DNA from: Membranipora membranacea
Taxonomy: Eukaryota; Bryozoa; Gymnolaemata; Cheilostomatida; Membraniporidae
NCBI GenBank assembly: GCA_914767715.1
Contig: OU612067.1
Location: 806,001 to 870,000, forward strand
Direction of reading: 5' to 3'
DNA: 64,000 nt
Position numbers and translations under genes: made by a program. Below, in pieces: positions 47,201-61,200 of this stretch. Position 1 is the stretch's first letter. The number at the start of each line of letters is the position of its first letter. The notes below the pieces were generated by a model that was given only the letters and a program-made list of their open reading frames with translations, made no database searches and was not told the DNA's origin.

Positions 47201-48626
47201 ACAGGGGAGATGTAGATAACCAACAGGCAGCTCTTATAATGATTCTACTCTCTATAATATTCATGTCTGGAGACACGGCCTCCGATGGTAATTAGGTTAT
47301 ATATGTAGGCCTACTGTCCATGTCGGTATTATGATGATCTCACTGGTACTAGTGTGATTAATCTGTTTGGAAAACGAAATTTAGATTAAATGCGTAGCTC
47401 TGATAACATCTGTATATTCCCACCATGCTCAAAAGTTTTAAAAATTGAAAAAAGAAGGCCCTTCACATATATTTTATGATTCTGCTTCTTCAGGTAGATA
47501 TGACTAATGTTAGTAATGGAAATGCATGGCGATACTCCAAAATAATTCATGAAAAAGGCGGACAGACTATGACTTGCAGCTGTTTTGATAAAATATCTAG
47601 TGCACATGTAAACATGATGTCCCTCAATAATGGCAAACACAAATATAACAGTTAAGGCCATTCTCCCTGGGTCAAGTAAGACCTAGAGTTGAAGCCATTG
47701 ATATCCCACTGCGGCTGTCTGTACATAATGAAGCGGTGTATAGATATGTTATATTACATGTCTCATGTTTTATTATAGAGGATGTTTGGAAAGCTTTAAA
47801 GAAGCTGGGACTGGATCACGAGTAAGTTTGGTGATTAAAACATGAACATGTATAAACTCGTAAACTTTGCATGCTTGTTTCGTTTTTGGGGGTGTTGTTA
47901 CAAATATTCTTTATTAGGAGGCTCAATCAGTTTGCATAGAAGGACATCAGCTTTTGGTCTCAAATGTGGTAAAGGCAGTAATGGTGTGTCCCTACAGGGT
48001 GTCAACTTGGTTTGGGTTCAAGCATCCTTGTTTGTTCCAGAGGTTTTCCAGCTATGAAAATTCTCTAACCATCAAACTGTTCTATTCGCCCGTCTTGATC
48101 AATCATATCCTCTGGATTTACAGGCAGCCCGGTAATGAAGTATTTGGTGATGTTAAGAAGCTGATAACCCAGGAGTTTGTACAGCAGGGCTGGATCACAT
48201 ATAAGAGGTTACCTGATACCGACCCTGTAAAGTTTGAGTTCTCGTGGGGAGCTAAGGCTCATGCTCTCACCAGTAAGGATGATGTACTCAGTTTTGTGTG
48301 TCAGGTAAGAGGCCATCTAATCTTCTTATCTCAGATAATAATCCTGCTTTGGGCCAATTCAGGATTGTGAATGCTAGATTTTAATTTGTTTGTCGAGCTG
48401 GCTACAAACTAATTGATATTGTTACGCTGTTACTTGATGGATATAACTTACCATACATATAATGGTAATGATTAGTTCATATGATTGTTAGATATACGGC
48501 GATATGGAGATGCATGACTGGCCTCAGCAGTATGATTCTATACACGGAGAAGGAGCAGCAAAGGCAGCCAAACAACAAGAGCTTCAATCTCAGTCACAGA
48601 ATAGTCAGATGGATGTCGACCCGTAA
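44273..48626 (+). CDS. NSMCE3: Non-SMC element 3 (MAGE-domain subunit of SMC5/6)
   Basis: Nine exons (44273-44314, 44955-45026, 45779-45842, 46204-46283, 46594-46691, 47205-47287, 47779-47821, 48124-48304, 48492-48626) give 265 aa; human has 304. The MAGE homology domain is visible from ARDLVRFFLATSGKKTPIKR through FGLNVVALEGNKNYVLVN, ALIMILLSIIFMSGDTASDE, VWKALKKLGL, FGDVKKLITQEFVQQGWITY and FEFSWGAKAHAL. NSE3 binds NSE1 and NSE4 and helps SMC5/6 load on DNA for repair and replication-fork stability. It is the ancestral, usually single, MAGE gene of invertebrates. The C-terminus is Gln-rich. A hAT-type MITE lies in intron 2. The ATG at 44273 has CCATGC context and starts a short basic N-terminus. 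Confidence 0.93.
44632..44658. repeat. (AT)n microsatellite in NSMCE3 intron 1
   Basis: An uninterrupted run of about 13 AT repeats. Confidence 0.95.
45225..45639. mobile_element. 415-bp hAT-type MITE with 8-bp target duplication, carrying a tRNA-like module
   Basis: Terminal inverted repeats are CAGGGGCGTATATT (45225-45238) and AATATACGCCACTG (45626-45639). The same 8 bases, ATATTCAG, flank both ends (45217-45224 and 45640-45647), the classic hAT signature. Inside, a GC-rich hairpin-prone part (45280-45355) is followed by a minus-strand tRNA-like stretch (about 45518-45600) with A box TAGCTCAGTGTGTAGAGC and B box GGGTTCGAATCCC. No transposase is encoded. Confidence 0.88.
45518..45600 (-). 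repeat. tRNA-like sequence inside the hAT MITE
   Basis: Intact pol III A and B boxes are separated by an anticodon region that is too long and too AT-rich. The acceptor stem ends do not pair. It is therefore a tRNA-derived SINE head or decayed tRNA pseudogene, not a working tRNA. Confidence 0.7.
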
Positions 48627-48968
48627 CTGAGTGATAAGCTAGGGTATGTCAGATAATAAGACGACCAGGCGAGAGACTACAGTTCATGTTACATACACAC
48701 TAAAGGCCGCTCATTTTCCATTTGGATGTTTGGATTGCTCAATCATCTGATTTCAGTCAGCCTGTACATAGTTTCGGATCAAACGTAAATGAGAGTTCAA
48801 ATACCACAGTTAAGGAGATAAACAGTCAGGTCAGCAAATCTAGAGCCAAGAGGGAGAGGCTATGTTACTGTTATAGTTTGTTAGGTTGCACATTGTGTTC
48901 AGTAATGTTTTGTGTTTGAACAGCCCAAATTTAGTTTCTAATTGAACACAAATCATTTTAATTTGAGA

Positions 48969-48974
48969 AATAAA
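48969..48974 (+). promoter_or_regulatory. Polyadenylation signal AATAAA of NSMCE3
   Basis: AATAAA lies about 340 bases after the stop and is the last good signal before the convergent sulfatase gene. The stretch 48627-49493 otherwise holds only the two facing 3' UTRs. Confidence 0.5.
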
Positions 48975-49493
48975 GTGCTTAACATCCATAGCTGTATGTG
49001 ATGACAGACCTTGAAGTAAAGTTTATGAAAAATTATGTAAATATTATACAAGAGGAATGGACTAACACACAAATTTATTTTACAACAACCAACACTCTTT
49101 TTTTGTGGTTCAGATTATTGTACATTGTATATATTTCTAATAAACAAAAAGTTAATCCCAGTATTGCATAAGTTACAGAATTGATTGTGTAAGTATGAGG
49201 CAAGTGTGTAATCAGAAAAATACTGAGACACCAGAAAGCAAAGAATGAGAGTAGAAATGAGACGGACAATGTATTATGCTTTTATAAAAAGAAGAAAAAA
49301 ACATCTTCGTCAAAACAGACTATTATAAGTATTTAGTTTCAAAGAAGGAATGTCCCATGAGATAGTATAGTAAAGATTTTATACCCCTAATCCAAACGAG
49401 TGTTACAGGATACAGAACCCATGGGCAAGCTTGTCAAAACGAAAATGTAACTAATCACTAACATTCCATTCCCAGGTCAGATTATTATCATCC

Positions 49494-52400
49494 TTACTCT
49501 ATTGGGTTCTCATCTAACCAATTGGTCCAGTGGCCGTTATGATATTTAGGGAAGGATGAGTGATCTGTTGGTTTCTCTCTGGAAGGTTGGGCCTGACCAG
49601 CGAAGTCCATCATCCTCTCACACAGTATGTCACAGATCTGAGGGTAGAGACTAGCTATGTTGTTATATTCACACGGGTCGTCTCTGAGATTAAACAAGCA
49701 GTATTTATCATCACTGAGACACCAGGGCAGTGAGTTATTTCTCAGACCACAGTCTATATAAGGCTTCTGGTTCTCAGGCAGATAGTGCTCCTCAGGGTAC
49801 CAGCCATTCATCTTGTTTGTAAAACCAACCTAAAATATTAGAAAATTAGACAAGCTGTACAGTGTGTCATCCTGACCAGCTAGTTGTCAGAATTATGTTA
49901 AAAGTATGTAGTATGATGAGAGACTAATGTAGGTCTCGTGTAAGGTCTGACACAGCGTCATACTGATTACCTCTTAACGACTACATAGTCATCTTCAGCA
50001 TACTTATAATTAAAATCGAAGCCGAATTGACTTCTTTCTGGTCAACTAGTTGTTCATTAACTCTGTCAGGGTGTAACCTTGTGTAACCTTGGGTTATTTC
50101 ATGGCTCTTAGATATAAAAAGCATTCTTTTGCCATAAAATAGCAGCTTTTGACTTCTAAAGAAGGCCTATATATCTTTAGTATTCTAGATTGAGAAGACT
50201 AGTGGAACACTGGCACCACATACCACAAGTTTGTAGTCTCCGTATTTGATAGCTCCCACACCGAGGTCATAGTTATGAATGACTTCTTTACGAGGAAAGT
50301 CAAAATTATTCTGTAGTGCTGCCCACTGATCCACTCCATAATAGTCGACTACTGTTGGCAGCTTCTCTCCTACAAGTAACATGTATAAGAATAGATCAAA
50401 TCTGATCTGAAACCTGGAACTCATCAGTGGAGGGGAGCACTTCCGAATACAGACAAACTGGATCAAACTTGATCTAGTACATATAAGGTAATACAGCAGG
50501 ATCACTGAGAAAAAAAAGGTATAACCGATTTTTCATTTCCAACCAAGAGAAAGTGTTGGTTACAATCTCAGTGAGTTGTTGTGAGGGGCTGGGTGGGTGA
50601 CCAAATATGACGGTTTTAGCTGAATAAGGATTATGGTGACAACTAATGTTTGTATGTATGTTATTTTGTTATCATACCTATAGCAGTCATGATTGTAGGA
50701 AGCCAATCTGATATATGCATCAATTGATGAGAAGTAGTGCCAGAGTTCTTCAGGAGGGGACTGTGAACAAAGGCAGCTCCTCGCACGCCTCCCTCCCAGT
50801 TTGTAGCCTTTGTACCTCTACAGAAAACAGGTATTAGAAAACGATTAAATTATGTTGAGGTGAGATTGATATGGATAACAAACATCTGAAAACATAGATT
50901 GTATTTATGCAATTTCTTTCACTGTGTTTCTGAACAGAACCTAGTGGAGTAAAGTATTTAAAAGAGAAAAAGTTTGGCATTTTTCACTGGCTTGAGCTCT
51001 ACTATACTCAACCTCTCTACTTTATATAGAGTCTCACTTCAGTTAGCCAAAATTTAGTGCCAGCTAACATTAAGTCACCCCAGACTAGCAAAACTTCGCA
51101 GCGTATCTTGCCATACTGATATTGGATTTCAATGTCATCCAGTGAGGCTAAAATTGCAGCAAAATATCATGTAAATGTTCAACGAGTAATATATACGGTA
51201 TACCTGAGAGGATAGTTAGACGCGTAGTTCATGCTGAATCCGTCAGCAGGGCCGCCATTGTCGGTAGTAAATACAACAATGGAGTTATTAAACATCCCAC
51301 TCATCTTCAAAGCTTGAGTCAAATTACCAATAGAATCATCCAAAACTGATAACATAGCTGCAACAAAGTAAAATGTCTGGTGATAAGTATGATAAGAGAC
51401 ATCAACAACAGACCTTCAAGGGGATATTGTATCCTATCATCATCTACGAACATCCATAGTACTTCTGTGAAAAACTTAGCTAGCTCAGCAGAAAAAGCAA
51501 GGTAGTGCGTCAGCGTGTTTTTATTTAAAATTGATACACATATATGTGTATATATACATATAGAAATTGTAATGTGTGTATATATATATTGTGCTCAGTG
51601 GATTGGTGTATTTTGTATATATACACTAACTGAGGATCCCATTTAATTGTAGCTGCTTACAATGGAACATAGATATATGTGAGCAGAATAGATGTAATCT
51701 CAAATAAGTTTGGAATTGTATAGACCAGGTGAAAATAGCGTTAAGTCGCGAGGATAATAAAGGTAATCCGCTAGCGAGCACATGGTTTGCTACATCAGAT
51801 TCCACAGATCCCTCACATACCTGCGTATCTCCTGCGGCCGTCGTGTTTGATAAACTTAAATCTCTCTAAGTATTCTGGAGGTGCTTTGAGAGGCTGAGGG
51901 TGGATCCCATTATGTACAGCTTGATGTGCAAGGTACAGGAAAAATGGCTGTAAAATAATCAGACTAGGCAATCGGTCATACATCAACTCTAGGTTTGATG
52001 GTGATGCCAAATGAGCCTTCAGCAGAGACAACTAATTGTATAATAGATTTACCTGTATTATCCACCACAGCTTCGCCATGTCTCAGTGATATGTGTTATG
52101 CGGATTGTGACATCTCAGATATACCTTAGTTAATGACAGTATTAACAGATTTATCTAGGAGGATCTAATGCCTACTGAGTTACTAGGATCTAGGAGTAGA
52201 TATAGGGAGCAGGCCTCCTACCTTTGATTGATCATGTTGCATAATTAGATCTACTGCTCTATTACCAAACAGCTCGGTGCCATAAGTCCCATTATACTGT
52301 CGAGCCACTGTAGTGTTCTCCCAAAAGTCAATCCCTTTTTGCTGAAGAATAATGGTATAACTATCATCAGAAAATCACTGGCTGAAATTTTAATCAAAAC

Positions 52401-53880
52401 TAAGCTGATCAAATTCAGCAATTGTTACAGGCATAATTCTCTTCTTCTTGGAATTTGCACTTACAACAGAGAATAGTTAAGGAGTAGATTGGGGCAACTC
52501 CCAATGAGGTATAATAAATGTCATATCAGTGAATCGCACTCATCCAGGGAGTGTGTGGATAACAATCTCACATATATATTTGCTTACAGATACTAATCTT
52601 ACCCCAGCATCAGTGTTCTCATGTGAGAAGTAATCAGTTTTACCAGCCCAGTGACCTATATGAGAGTCGAACCCCCTCCTAGTAGGGGTGTAGTCTAAGT
52701 GAAAGTTGCCCAGATGCCACTATAAAACATAATTATTATAATATGTCATCATAATCATACAGTAACAGGAAACACAACGCTAATTCTCTCGAATTCATTC
52801 TCAATGGGATGTGGGTGAGCTGGCACAAAATATTTCTGTCCAAACCTCCCAATAGGCTCCACGGAAGATCATTCGTTGCTGGAGTTCATTCTCTCATGTT
52901 GTCACTAAACACTTACAGATACTTAGCTCGCTGACAACTCAAAAAGATGACAAAGCTCACACATAATTAGTAAGATGTGCCAGCTTGGCACACTCTATCG
53001 GGCCATTCGGCAGAGCCATGAGTACTCACTTAATATCCACCTTATATCTTGATCAAAAGAAAAATTTTCCCTATTGATATCATCCTTCCTACCTACCTAC
53101 CTACCTACGTACACTGTCAGTATTAATGAATATCTATGCATGGTTAGGGTAAGGGCTCTGATAATGATTAAAAGAATATTATTAGTTACATGACAGCAAT
53201 TTAGCCTACAATAGAAGTCAAAATGACAAACCTTTCCAATTGCATGAGTAATGTATCCAAATTTCTTCAAATACTGCGGGAAGATAGTCTCATTTAGTCC
53301 GAGACCCCAGGGATGAGAGGCAAATATTACGCTCCTCTGTAGACCAAGCTGCATAGGATGTCGGGCTGTGAGCAGGGCCGCCCTGGAAGGTGTGCAAATC
53401 TTAGGGGTATAGTAGTTGTCCAGTATTATCCCATTGTGAGCAAGATAGTCTATATGAGGGGTGGGTATCTGGTCACCTCCATGGAAACCGCAGTCTGTGT
53501 AACCCTGCAAAACATAAAGTGAGTTCATATTGCTTCAAATTGTTATGCACTCGATAAAAAGGTTTCGAAATAGTAGCATGTTTTATTAACATCCTTAAAA
53601 GGTAAGTCTCAAGCATTAGGCTAACCTAAGTTAAAGCAAAAGTGGTTTTAAGAATATCAAAACTAGACAGTATTCATTATATTGAGGTGGGTTATTCGGT
53701 GAACAAAGTATAAAGATGATATGAAATGAACCAAATAAAAATCTTTATTCCCAACTTATATGACAATTTGAGCGGACAGGTTTAACTTACCAAATCATCA
53801 GCTACCACAATGATGACATGTGGTTTTGTAGCTAATAGTTTACACACCAGGCACAGAAATATTATAATCTTCATGTACAT
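49494..53880 (-). CDS. ARSB: Arylsulfatase B-type sulfatase
   Basis: Nine exons (53791-53880, 53232-53504, 52603-52719, 52222-52341, 51821-51947, 51204-51357, 50678-50817, 50224-50369, 49494-49829) give 500 aa; human ARSB has 533. A signal peptide ([17 protein letters not shown]) precedes [20 protein letters not shown], whose Asp pair binds calcium. The sulfatase signature [12 protein letters not shown] has Cys67, the residue converted to formylglycine. GKWHLG is split by intron 2; [33 protein letters not shown] and HISDWLPT follow. It should hydrolyse sulfate esters of glycosaminoglycans such as dermatan sulfate, in lysosomes or outside the cell. ARSB and its relatives ARSI/ARSJ cannot be told apart with certainty. 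An acceptor near 53920 suggests an upstream leader exon. The gene is convergent with NSMCE3. Confidence 0.93.
53089..53108. repeat. Short (CTAC)n run in a sulfatase intron
   Basis: About five CTAC units follow the CTTCCTAC start. It is an ordinary microsatellite. Confidence 0.85.
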
Positions 53881-53919
53881 TATGAAGAGCACAGCTTTCT
53901 GTGTTGTCCTAATTCACAT

Positions 53920-56900
53920 GACCTGTAAAGTAAACTGGTCATTCAATTTCAAATAGAAATCATGAGACAGTAACGGTCTATAGACACCAATGAAGTCAGT
54001 GTAGACAGGGTCAACAGCCTACAAGGCAGGCTGCTTGCTACCGCAACAGCCTACTCACTGAGTGTACCCATGTCTCAAACAAGCTGTTCAGCCAATGAAC
54101 TCCCTCATTGGTTCAGCTGTCAATTCTGAAAAGCATACTTGATAGCAGATGAACAACCAGACTGTACAGCAACACAGTATCAGTACACAAGTGGTCATGT
54201 AATATAAAACACCTGTCTAGTCAAACCTTCTCGATGGAGTTTTGAAGGTGAAAGTCAAGAGTTGTTTTACATGTCTTTATTATTCAACAGCCTTTACCTA
54301 CCCAAATGAAATAATCCTCCTCTCATTCAAAATTGAATAGTTTGCACCATTTTAGACAGAATAATCAAATCCGACACATATCAGTTTAGAGCCAGAAAAA
54401 CTTAATCACTTTCAACCACATGATGAATGCCAACTAATGGGGTAAGCAATAACACACAAAGCAAACAGCACAAAAGAATCTGTCTGCTGAATATTATGCT
54501 GGCAGTATTGGATACAGCGGTTTAATCCCTTAAATCATTGCAATATACAAAATTCCCACAGAAGAAATACTTCTACCTAGGTTATAAACGGTCTACCATA
54601 TGAGTCATCATCAATGGGTATGGCGTGCTTGCAGGCCCAAGGCTAAGGGAGGGCTTGTGGAGGGCCATAATGATTGGGAAGGTCTCTTCCAATCATAAGC
54701 TGAGCATGTTAAATCTTTTTTTTTTCAATTTCTGATTTTACTAGTATTGCCGGAGTATGTTATAGAAGACATATAATCTAAATGCAACTCAGACAGACTG
54801 GATGCAGCACACTCTGACTGATCTGCTGAGAGGCAAGTAATCAGACATATCTGACACAATATCTGTTAACCCACAGTACATTATCAGGACTAACTCCCTT
54901 CTGCCCTGCAGCTGTCACATCTAATATCAGTCTATATTTAATGACACCCGACTGTATCAAAAAGTTAGATGTGCAGATGAGGAAAATACCATGTTATATG
55001 CCATGGATGTTACAAAGCAATGTGCTCTAAACCTAGTTAGGCATGCACCTGCAGGTGGGAGCATGGCCCTACTAATTTTCAGGAGCTCAAATTTGAAAAA
55101 GCCCTTGAAAGTGAAAATATTTGTTGAATTGTGTAAATAAAGGAATTTCCTCAATATTATCATCCTATACCATAATCTATATAGGGAAGCCGTAATAACA
55201 AAGTCCTGTAATAACACGATTGTCATTATTTTTGCAGTGTTATTTCAGTGTTCTTCAACTCCTTGGTTATTTCAAAAAGTTTTTATGTTACCATAATTCC
55301 AGCATTTGGGATGGAATATTCCAGATTACCTCTAAATTTGATCATTCTTAACAAAGATTTTCCCTTGCCTAGCAGTATCTCACAGTAACCTTATATTATA
55401 TCTAAGATTGAACAAGCAAATTTCTTCCAAAAAGTGATAGGTAGAAAGGCTTAGAACCGATCACATTAACCCATCAGATTTGATGTGGGTGACAACTTAC
55501 AAGAGCAAAGAAGACAATATTTTAACATCTGGGAAGTGATTTGAGAATTCTTTTACTTAGGTCGAACTGACACCCTTGTCAAAGGAAGTACCGACAAGGT
55601 ACCGTTTGTCGTGCTTAGACCGTATCCGGTAACTGGCCATCAGCCACAAATTTCTGTAAAATACCTGTCCGGCAGTGCGAACCGGCCATCTGTTTAACCT
55701 TGTATCAATCTCATAGTGTGGCACACACCAATCCGGAGGGCCATTTGGCAACTGAGGGTGGCCAAACACCCACTCGGATGGGCATTGAGCAGTAACATTG
55801 CTACAAAAAACCCATCCGGAAGGACTTAGGACTTGTAACCACCCACCCCATCCAAATTAGTTTGTCGCCCCGATGATGAGTGTCTACAACCCATTCTCCT
55901 CTGTTACGATACCGTCCACCTCTGTCAAATATGAGTCCAAATTCACTTCATGCAACCAGATGCCAATTTGGCAGTTGTCCGAGTGCCCACCAGCTGCCTA
56001 TCTGGTTATGACCAGATGCCACATGGATTTCAGGCAGATGCCAACAAGTAGGCATCCGGTATTAGGTTCTTGGTGCAGCACCGTTGTACACAAAAATTCA
56101 GAGATCCAATAATACTTCAGTCACACATGTTGCTGGTAGACTTCGGTGTATCATTGGCACACGTTTGTACCCTCTGGTGGTGGCGGAGGGATATTCCCTT
56201 GGCCCTAGGAGTAGGAGGTAGCTCAGTTGGTTAGAGCGCCGGCCCTTCAACACGTAAGTGATGAAGGTCGAATCCCACTGCAGTCTATCAACTACTGGGG
56301 TTTGGTTGGCCCCCAGGTGTGCTTCGACCTGCCTGCAAACAGAGAGCAAACTGGCGCAGACATTGCGGCCTTGCCATTAAGGCAAAATAATACTTCGCCG
56401 CCCATGCTTTGGGATGTGGCGTTTGATATGACATCCGATTTGAATCAACCATTGCACAAGTTGGGTATCGAAACGCCGAGCACATACCCGACTTGTGCAA
56501 TATCCCTCCGCCACCACAGAGGGAACAAACTTGATCTAGTGTATCATCAAGTTTATATAACATTTTGCAGCTTTCTGGTCTCCAAAACGGAATAAAATCA
56601 ATCAATAATAAATTAAATAGGCAGTTATTAATTAAATAATGCGTTATGAAATCATAGCAAATCAGCTGAATATTGAAGCACCAAATTGCAATACTTACAG
56701 TATACTGATTACCCACCTAAAGCATTCCACTTGCACTGTTGAGTGACTATAAAGGGCGTTCTATTGTTGCAGATGTAAATTTTGCAGCAAGTTAATTGCT
56801 TGAATTTCAATCTCCAAGGCAAACAATCCTATGTTTGTAGAACAGGAAATGATGAGAAGAGTGATAATCATAGCTGTCAAATTGTCTGATGTCCAATTTG

Positions 56901-58240
56901 ATTGGCTAACATCTCAACTTGGGCATACTATTGGCCAATTTTAATGCGATTGCTTGAGTAGATGAGTTGTCTTTCACTTTTCTCCGGAGAGACAACCCTA
57001 GGTAAAGTGGAAAATAGTATACCGACTTGTTTCTTACGTTTTTTATACGTTGATCTGTGAGCAAAAGTCATCTGTGGTCTCATCTACACTCGTCTGTGCT
57101 TCTGTGCTTGTGCGTCTGAGTAATACATCATAATACAGGTGCTGGAATAAAGAGAAGAGCATAGATCTGTCTTACTATGCACCGACCAGGGCGCCAGTTG
57201 CGCCTGATCTAAATGTATTCATGGTGACCACAGATGTCAGACTGGTAGAGAGGCTGCTCCAATGCACTACAGAGGCCAGAGGTTTTATTACTGTTCTTAG
57301 TTTTTAATTGCTAGGAATAGCAGGAGAGTGGAGACACTCTTATTTTGAGACCATGCCAATCGAATGAAGTTGAAAATAATAATAAGGATTTAAAGAAGCT
57401 CTGTTATTAGAGCAGCATACGCATTCTCATTTGGGTCATATGAGTTCACTACCTGAATTTGCTGTAATCAGCCGTTCACCATGGCTGAATACAGAATGGC
57501 TGAGCAACATTCAAATAATGCAGTTGGTGATGGCCTCTCAGGAGAGCACTAGATCAGATCAAACTTGATGTGCAGGTCAACCAGGTCAACCAAAACCCCG
57601 AGGGACTTACATGGCAAGCCATCTAAAGAAAACTCGAGTGATATAGTGATATATGTATATATATAGTGATATAGTCGCAATGTTACTTCCTCTGGGCGAG
57701 TGGTAACTGCAATACTACGGCCTCTTACCCGATTATACTCAAAAAGGTAAGAATGCAGAATGAGCAGGGATATGAAATATCAATGACTTTAGAATAATAA
57801 ATTATACTTTAATACTACAGAATGAGACTGTTTACCTTTGAAGCCTTTACCTGCACAGCAATCAATGGAAAACAGTGTAATTTATATCAGCATAAATGTG
57901 TGTGTATTCCATACAGCTGAGTAAGTATACTTGTATTAGTTGGAGATGTAAAGACGTAACAAGGAAAGTCAGATGATTTATGGATTAAAAAGAGTTGACA
58001 TAGATTGATGATATGCAATAATATGAATGAAGCAAAAGATTTGATATAATCCGCCAACAAGCCGGTGTTTAAAATACTATAAAGAGATTAGTTAATCATG
58101 GTAAGGTTCAGTAAAAGATACAGGAGCGGTGAGAGCAGACTTAGATAACCACAGAGAAGAGAATCGTCGAGCAAAGGAATTTGAATCACGATTCTATTAG
58201 TCTAGATTCTATTATTGTGTTTTTTTCTCACTTTGAGGAT
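53920..58240. other. Intergenic region between sulfatase and LPMO start sites
   Basis: The two genes are divergent across about 4.3 kb. Apart from the SINE with inverted flanks near 56161-56595 no gene is recognised. 55560-56050 contains loosely repeated ATCCGG and TGCCA motifs that look like old repeat debris. AT-rich runs of ATATAGTGAT occur at about 57640-57675. Both promoters must lie here. Confidence 0.45.
56161..56595 (+). mobile_element. tRNA-derived SINE enclosed by a 35-bp inverted repeat
   Basis: The head GGAGGTAGCTCAGTTGG (A box) and GGTCGAATCCC (B box) at 56213-56277 and the body to about 56380 match the SINE at 6290-6476. The SINE-like sequence is enclosed by inverted copies of ACCCTCTGGTGGTGGCGGAG (left, from 56169) and CTCCGCCACCACAGAGGG (right, from about 56506). 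The right side runs into an AT-rich tail ending near 56620. The arrangement suggests a SINE inserted in, or captured by, a short DNA transposon. Confidence 0.65.
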
Positions 58241-61200
58241 ATGACTGCTCAACTCTGCACAGCGGTACTTGTTCTGTTGCTGAGTCTGATCAGTTTATCA
58301 GAGGTAAGACTGTAATGTTATAAACACTGCACTACACCTTCTATGTAAGCAATACAAAACACGAACATCATTAACATTGTAGTTTGAAAATCTTTATTCT
58401 TGTTCTTTTCTTTTTTGCATAATTCTCATAATGATGTTATGTACCATTACTATGGTATTACATGTCTTGCTTTTCTACATTTACAGGGACATGGTAGATT
58501 GGTAGACCCTCCTGCAAGAAATGTACTCTGGGAATATGGCTACGACAATCCTAGAAATGTGGACCTGAACCAGCTGAATTGCGGCGGTACCTCGGTAAGT
58601 TAGACTGTGTTAGAGCTAAACACCTTTAAGCTAATAATATTTTACATAGCCTCCTGTAACTATGTATCTTAGGCCTATATATGGTTGTGTTGAATAAAGA
58701 AACAATGCATTGAATGGGTAGATCATTGCAATTATAATAATATTAGTGACTGGTATCATCATGAAATTTTTAATGCTGGTTGTCTGATTTTGAACTGAAT
58801 CATAGAAAATGTGAACCTTAGATTTTGTGGGTGCAATTCAAACAAAAAATTCAAACAATTCCAGAGCTCAGATCTCTGGTTGATGTGGTGCGGCAGACCC
58901 GGATTATCTTATGATGATTCCACTTGACACAGGATTATCCTCACATTTATTTCTCATTAAGACTTTCTGATATATGGAACTTCCGACACCTAGCTATTTC
59001 ATCTCGGCTTAAACTGTTTGATTAACATTGCTTAAATATTTTTCTGAAGGTCATGACGTGACACTTCTTGAACTTTTAAGTTCATTTGGTTCATTCTGTA
59101 AACTTGAGAGGTTTTGAAGGAGGTATATTGTTTTCCTCTTCATCCCATTTAGACCCAGTGGAGTTCCCGTTCCACAGCGGTTGGACAATGCGGGCTGTGT
59201 GGAGACCCCTACCAAGGGCCGAGAAAGCACGAGGCTGGTTACCCAGGCAATGTTTATGCTAATGGTAAGTTCCGGCTGTTCTATTATATGTACCACTTTT
59301 GATAACAACCGATGTTTCAAGTTTGATGGGTAGTTTCAGAGTCCTGTCCCGTGAAAAATACAATTGCTGTTGAAACTCATTTGAGCATGAGTTTGGTTGG
59401 AACAGCCTGCAACAATTTTCCTGCTCAGAGATTTCTTCATTTCATTAAAGTGTTTAGGAATGCAAAAAACAACCACTGTTCATATCAAAGCTTTGACATA
59501 GCAATGACCAAAAAAGTGCAAAAACCCAGGGTCTAGAAGGGTCTAGAGTATGTTATCTCCCCTGTTGTGGCTAAACACTGAAATATCTTTGACTAAGCTA
59601 ACTCCTTGAGCTAACTTTGTCCAATACTGTTTTTCGATATTTTCTAGTGTAAGTAGAGCAGCATTGTAACTGTCCTAGGCAAGCTCGGGCAAGGCCTAAT
59701 GTTATACTGTAAGGGTATCATCATTTAATTGTCAATCTGTTACAGGGGAGACAACATACTCTAGAACCTCTTAGACCCTGGGTTTTCGCACTTGGAAATT
59801 TATTACATCATTCAATAATGTCCTTTTTTTGATCATTGCTATAGAAAGGCTTTGATATGAACATTGGTTGTTTTTTGCCTTCCTTAACACTTTAAAGAGG
59901 TAGGAATCGAAGGGGGTGCACGGGGATTAATCATGTGAAGTGACAGGCAAGGCCATTGGCTGATCAATGTAATTAGAGGCGGAGAATGGCCTTGGTCTCC
60001 GATTCTAACAGCCAGTCCACGTTGCGTTCTCAAGTGGTCAAGTGTGTTATATAAGAAATTGTGATTCGCAGACACCCATAAATAAAGTTGAATAGAAGCG
60101 TATGATATAGCTATTGTTGTGTTGGCTCATCACACTTGGGATTATAGGGTTTAATTACAACGGTCAATTTCAATCTTGACAACGGTATCTAGGCAACCTC
60201 TAAAACCATAAATCATAACGTCAAAATTGACCAATAAGAGCTCGTATATTTTGAAGCGGATGATTTGAAATCATCGGAACTGGGCGATTTTGTATGACAT
60301 CAGCCATATTTTCACCTCTTTCCAATGCCATTATTGGAATGAAAATTTATTGGGCATGTGTATCACACAGTTCCGCATCAGCACGTCTGATTCCCATTAA
60401 AAATAATTCACTGCTTCTCCTCTTAATTCCGAAAAAGCAGGAGGAATTTGAATGCTGCTAACCCTTTTTGAATTTGATATGGCTGGGCGATCGCTTTACA
60501 TTGACTGGCCCTTATATACCGGTCGAGCCACTTTAAGTATCAAAACCCTGCAGACCTTAGAGAAGTTTTCTCTAATAACTGAAGTATTTCAAGGAGCCAC
60601 TTGTCCAGAGGAGGGGGGGAAGTTGGATAAGAGCGCTAAGGCAATCTGACTGAACAGTACATCATCTTAAGATTCACAATGAATGAAACATCAGGATGTC
60701 AGGTGTAGCATATAAATGTATTTTATAGCCCTGTGGTACTTGTGTGTTAAGATGTTTTTATTTTGTATATGCAGCAGCTGTTTAATAAATTAGAGAGCTT
60801 GGCAGATTGACCATTAATTTTAGTGGTGGGTTATCGATCAGAACTTTGTCTGTTTATTCTGTGGCACAATCTAGGAAACATTTATCAACTGTAATCCGGA
60901 CACATAAATTTTCCCTCCAAATCTTTTTTAGAAGTGTGATAGATATGAGGTGGTTAATGATTAATCTCTATAAGAAAGAGCAATTCATTCATAAAATCTG
61001 ATTGGATCCAATTGGGAATTAGTTGCATTAAATCATTTCTTCACCGACATGATTTACGTCACAGTTATTGTAAGATTATGTAAGTTGCAAGCAAGAAATG
61101 TAGCTGGATCCTAGATTATAGTTCCTGGTTTAGGATTACTCTGTGACTAGCTGGAAATTTTCCAGTGGAACAAATTATTGTTACGTTGTCAAGTTACCAT

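Noticed and set aside
56227-56716. Open frames on both strands over the SINE
   Set aside because: They coincide with the SINE body and its tail and have no protein similarity that I recognise.
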